From Actinostola sp. cb2023 (Eukaryota > Cnidaria > Anthozoa > Actiniaria > Actinostolidae): a stretch of 64,000 nt of DNA. Below, piece by piece: positions 59,760 to 64,000 of the stretch. Under the pieces are notes generated by a model. The model saw only the letters and a program-made list of their open reading frames with translations. It ran no database searches and had not been told where the DNA came from. The number at the start of each line of letters is the position of its first letter. Position 1 is the stretch's first letter. The DNA lies in NCBI GenBank assembly GCA_033675265.1, contig JAUJYZ010000098.1, positions 1,504,001-1,568,000 of the forward strand, given 5' to 3'. The position numbers and the translations under genes are program-made.

Positions 59760-61380
59760 TTTTTTCTGATCATATTCACGTTTTTAAAATTAAAAACTTT
59801 TACTGTTATTTATAAACATTGTTTTTAAATAGAACGGAATTCAGACGTTTTTTATCTCCCTTTTATAAGCGTGCGTAAAGTAAAATACAGGGGAAAACGC
59901 ATTATACTCGGAGAAACACAATTATCCTGTATGTTAGTTACCCTCGACAAATTTTATATTTTGCGGCAAAATTCAAATAAATAGCGCGAGCTCTGTAAAC
60001 TTTTTTAAAAACAAACCAAATTTTTCCTGTTTTCTTATCAAAACTGAATGAATAGACCTTTTTACCGATACGGCGGCCATTTTGGATTCTATTGTTTTGG
60101 TTAAAACATTATGGGATGCTCAGGGTGCAAATGACCCAAAAACTGTAGTGCATGGAGTCGCGTCAATATATTATTTTTCTATTTCACTCTAGCCATAGTG
60201 TTGTATACAATTTGAGCTAATGTACAGATCAACCAATCGTCAACGAAAAAAGCCCTCCTTGATTAACCAATCAGAATCAAGTCGGTTGGCCCTCTGTGAT
60301 TGTCTCATTCTTGAACCCAGACCCTTCTCAGCTTTTTACGGTTATTTAAATTCATGGTATTTCGGATTTCCCCTCTAATTTAATGCTGCTATCAAATGCC
60401 AGAACTTCCTCATAATCACAGAACAAGAATGGAACAAGACAACACTAGTGCATCAAGTTGATAAAGCCTTTATTTTAATAATGAAATACTTTGAACTAAA
60501 AAGATAACACCATCTTTTTTTGACTTACTCAAATAAAATGTTGTATTAAAATTTGATAGACAAAACTCAAATTTAAAAAGTTGCCAAAAAAAAAAAAAAA
60601 AATTTACTAGATATTTGTAATGTTGCATAAAAAAGGCTTTATGGAATTAATGAAATACAAAACATGCATTTACACAATGAAAAAATATATATATATATTT
60701 ACAAGTGGTCATATAAAAATATAGATTTTCTGAGATCTCTTGTTTGATAAATGTAAAAAAACAGTAATAAAAACAGTGATTATGTTAGCTAATTTGTGCA
60801 TGATTTATTGGGGCATGTACCACCATAACAAGTACAGTATTCCAATAGAGAGATAATCCTATGGCGTCAACCACCTTGTGGGTCAGTTCAATTCTAGCAT
60901 TCTCCTCAGGGAAATTAAATCATTCAAAAATATTTCATTGTTCCTGGCCCGCATGATAGTACATGTACCTAACAAACCTTATGCATCACCTACAATAGGC
61001 CATTTGCAGGAACATAATCATGTGGTTGTACTGGATGACCAATAAAATCTGACTTTATTTGAAGATTCTTTCACAAGATTTGTGTCAGATCACTATGTGA
61101 CTGTAAGCTGCAAAAGGCCGAATTCTTTCTAGTAAGATAAAGTCTGTACAAACATGAATATATTCCCTCTTCTAGTTAGCGCCTCCCCATTTTCATTGCA
61201 ACAAAAAAAACAAATATGGAATCATCTTACTTTCTTTAGTGCTACTTTGTTGTTTAGACAGTGATAAACACCAGAAAGGTTGAAGTATAAAACACAATCT
61301 ATGTGCCATGTACTAAGTAGGGAGCTGGGCTCAAACTGTGACCTCAAGAGCATCTATACCAACTACCTTTTTGTTAATAA
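59760..61380. other. AT-rich region, possible 3' end of an unseen minus-strand gene
   Basis: No open frame is convincing. AATAAA on the minus strand near 60469-60474, and unique AT-rich sequence to its right, would suit a long 3' UTR of a gene beyond the right edge. This is a guess. Confidence 0.25.
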
Positions 61381-61382
61381 TA

Positions 61383-61530
61383 GAGTGATTCCAATAAACC
61401 TGGACATTACTACCGGTAACTACACCAATACACACTATTGGACACTCACTCTTTTGTTTTTCTTTTGTTTCTTTGCATCTAATAAACACTGACAGCTAAT
61501 TAGTAGTGCCCAGGTTTATTGGAATCACTC
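61383..61530. mobile_element. 148-bp MITE with TA target, copy 2
   Basis: Ends GAGTGATTCCAATAAACCTG and its complement, bounded by TA on both sides (61381-61382 and 61531-61532). This fits the Tc1/mariner target. A copy in opposite orientation is at 59232-59371. Confidence 0.85.
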
Positions 61531-61892
61531 TATGCACTATAAGCAGTTATTAACAAAAAGTTGAGGTGGAGACTATTTTCCAATCTAGCCTATGTATATA
61601 AACACAATAGATTGCAGATTGCTTGTAGCGACAGAGCAGTCACCTTGAACACTATCAAGAGGCTTTCTTGCACTTACTGCCTCATCCTTCCAAGCAATCC
61701 ATGGATGCTTTACGGTCGCCCAGATCTCTACTCTTATTGAGCATAAAGGGTGGCACTAACCATTCCCCATGGTTTTAGAAAAGCTTTGGTTGTAAGAAGT
61801 GCTCTCACTTGGAATATTATTAGTACCTGCGATTGCCTTATATCATTATGACATCACAGCTTGTTTATGTGGTTTCCAAATGAAGGGCTCCC

Positions 61893-62009
61893 TGCAAGAA
61901 CAACACAAGTGATGTCTGATCAAAATGTAAATTCTCCTTGAGATTCTTTGATTTTCAAAGGAGAATTTGGGTTTTGATCACAAGTCACTTGCTTGAAGTT
62001 CTTGCAAGG
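61893..62009. repeat. Imperfect hairpin of about 117 bp
   Basis: GCAAGAAC, AAGTGA, TGATCAAAA and AAATTCTCCTT pair in order with AAGGAGAATTT, TTTTGATCA, TCACTTG and GTTCTTGC. Spacing between blocks is not equal on the two sides. Confidence 0.6.
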
Positions 62010-63287
62010 TTCAAATATCAGATGTATTACTATATATGTTCTATAAAGTGAATTTAATAGCTATAATCATCATCAGTTTCCTCTAGGCGACTGATGACAC
62101 TAATAAATTATTATTGCATTTATTCGTAAGTGCAACTGATAATATTATTTCTTGAAGTCTTAATCATTCAGACTTTCTGCAATGTTTTGCCATAATTTTG
62201 CAGGATAAAACATCCCAGATCACCTGACATTTTGGCTATGCTACAATACATTGTAAAACACACAACTTGGTTCTGTTACTTTCTAAAAGTTACAGTCAAA
62301 ATATCTCTGTGCTATCATGTTACACTATTGAATGACTTGCCAATGTTTTCGAGTACTAGTACTACACTGCATCATCACAGATTTCTATCTCCTAGTGTTG
62401 CAGATAATGTTCTTTACTAGTATGTCATAATTCAGATTGTCCACTGGAATAGTGCAGGTAATAAGAGCCCTCTTTTCAACAATTTCACGTACACTTACAA
62501 CGCAGTTGGCAATGAACAGATATTTTCAGGAACTCATACAGTTACATACAAATAGTGCAATGGTTTAGAGTTGTATACCGTGGAATATCCCATGTCACAT
62601 GTATTTTCAAAGTATACAAGTGTCTATATGCAAGTGACAGTTGGAATATTACAAGGCTTAGAAAATATCAGAACAGTATCAGAAGTGTGTAATACTACAA
62701 AATATGCAAATTCTTAATTCTTTCTGATTGGCTGTATTTTCTACAATATAGATGATGTGGCATAAAATGAAATTTCCAGCATTTGATTAATAGTTTGTTA
62801 AAGTGTGACAAGTATTGAATGACACTGCATGTTACACATTTTGTAGTCACACCTTCACATACATGTAGCGACATACACATATCCTTTCTCTCCTTTCTCA
62901 AAAAATGCTTACATGTAGGTGAAATAGAGAGGGAATACAGTAAAAAATAACTGACCACACAAATTTGCATGGACATGACATGAACTTACTTATAGTCCAA
63001 TATTAATACTTTATGGAATCCTATGGACAGTTACAGTGCAGACTAACATAATTAACAAAGATTTCTTTCAAAAACTATGGTTATGGCTCCAGCCATACAA
63101 AGAATATTATTTAGTACATAACAACTCATGAACCAACATATAGCATGCGATCTGATTGGTTTTCTATCTTGGGCTATTCGACGTTTGCATAAACCATCCA
63201 GTGGTCTATCGCAAATCCTGCAATCTGATTGGTTGGCTACTAGTGGTCTATCAGCTCATAGACCCCGAGTAGAGGTAAACAAACAAA
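62010..63287. other. AT-rich, nothing recognised
   Basis: No gene identified. Near the right end, three CTGATTGGTT/GGTCTATC segments precede the possible exon at 63288. Confidence 0.4.
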
Positions 63288-63346
63288 ATGGCCACTTCGT
63301 CGTCACGTTTTGCTAATGTTTTGGAGGAGTTTCTCGACAAATTATT
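63288..63346 (+). CDS. Possible first coding exon of a repeat-encoded (Crypton-type) protein
   Basis: ATG in an AACAAAATGGCC context opens MATSSSRFANVLEEFLDKLL and runs into GTATGT, a good splice donor, after 59 coding bases (phase 2). A short 'RFA...EE(I/F)...LL' N-terminus before an intron is typical of abundant tyrosine-recombinase (Crypton-derived) repeat proteins in cnidarians and molluscs. The following CAACTCGGCGCTATGCGCCT sequence also looks repetitive. No second exon was found before the window ends, so it may be a fragment. Family assignment is from memory of the pattern only. Confidence 0.35.
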
Positions 63347-64000
63347 GTATGTTGCTTGTTTCTGTCATTTTCTACTGACCTACTGGATGGTTTATGCTAA
63401 AACAATTTGACTACTTGTTCTTGTTTTCCTTGAGGATAGTCAACTCGGCGCTATGCGCCTTGTTGGCTATTGCCTCATAGAAACCTCGAACTCATAGTCT
63501 AATAATATTGTTAATTATCCACTCGGGATAATGCAGCTGACAAGATGACGGGTGTAAACTCTCACCTTGCCACAGTTTCAGAATCAATAATGTTTTGATA
63601 TTGAAATATAATTTTGAGGTTCCAGAGTTGGTATTTACTAAAATGATATCCAATTTGCCTTCGGCAAATATTGTTAATTATTCTACATGTACATGTATCT
63701 AAACCTCAGTGTAGGAAGCCAATGACTTCTTCACAAAACAGTATTAAGCATATGACATCCAACATACCTCTTGTTATAACATATCTCCGTTATATCAAAT
63801 GTAGCTACAAATATTGCATATAATGATACCAATTTTGCAGTGAAATCAAATAGAGATAGTAATATTGCAGTCTGATATACTAAGAAATTGTGTTGTGTGT
63901 CGTAAAATATTCTTCTTTCATATTAATAGATAAAAAACATTTATTTGGATCGGTATGTTCCATTCATTCAATACAAAATGTATAATATTTAAATTTAAAT

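Noticed and set aside
1..64000. CRISPR arrays, bacterial operons or prophage
   Set aside because: Spliced homeobox genes, SINEs and MITEs show the DNA is eukaryotic nuclear. The only regular array (29098-29489) has no spacers.

Overview
This is eukaryotic, AT-rich, gene-poor metazoan DNA. The recognisable genes are four NK2-class homeobox genes. The best guess for the source is an anthozoan cnidarian (stony coral or sea anemone). This rests on several NK2 genes close together, one with a conserved NK2-specific domain, on many short inverted-repeat transposons, and on a first exon like those of the 'RFA...EEFLDKLL' repeat proteins common in marine invertebrates. The phylum call is inference; the NK2 assignment is read directly from the sequence.

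Genes. Call them A (minus, 17715 to 16586), B (plus, 23491 to 24521), C (plus, 34329 to 38624) and D (minus, 47144 to 46332). All four have the same plan: a short first coding exon starting just before a PFS/FSV-type eh1 (TN, Groucho-binding) motif, one phase-1 intron, then a second exon with a homeodomain carrying Tyr54, the NK2-class hallmark. In each gene the exons join in frame (217, 157, 256 and 210 residues). Identical intron phase and position indicate tandem duplication from one ancestor. A and B are NK2.2-like. A keeps the NK2-specific domain. B loses its C-terminus to a one-base shift in an A run, although the homologous tail is still present in another frame. C looks intermediate between NK2.1 and NK4 types. 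D is highly divergent, with Thr47 and Tyr52.

Layout. 1-16585 has no convincing gene; it holds one MITE and two tandem-repeat blocks. 16586-24684 is the divergent A/B pair, 5.8 kb between start codons. 24685-34328 is intergenic with a 14-copy 28-bp minisatellite. 34329-38624 is C, whose 3.5-kb intron contains two MITEs and a tRNA-derived SINE. 38625-46331, between convergent C and D, is packed with inverted-repeat elements and an 88-nt poly-G run. 46332-47144 is D, with a TATA box upstream. 47145-60400 is a transposon-rich zone with foldback elements, nested MITEs, SINEs and poly-C runs. 60400-64000 is AT-rich and ends with a possible first exon of a repeat-encoded gene.

Function. The four proteins are expected to be nuclear DNA-binding regulators, probably repressors through the eh1/TN motif, recognising CAAGTG-type sites. 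Nothing in the window gives their expression domains.
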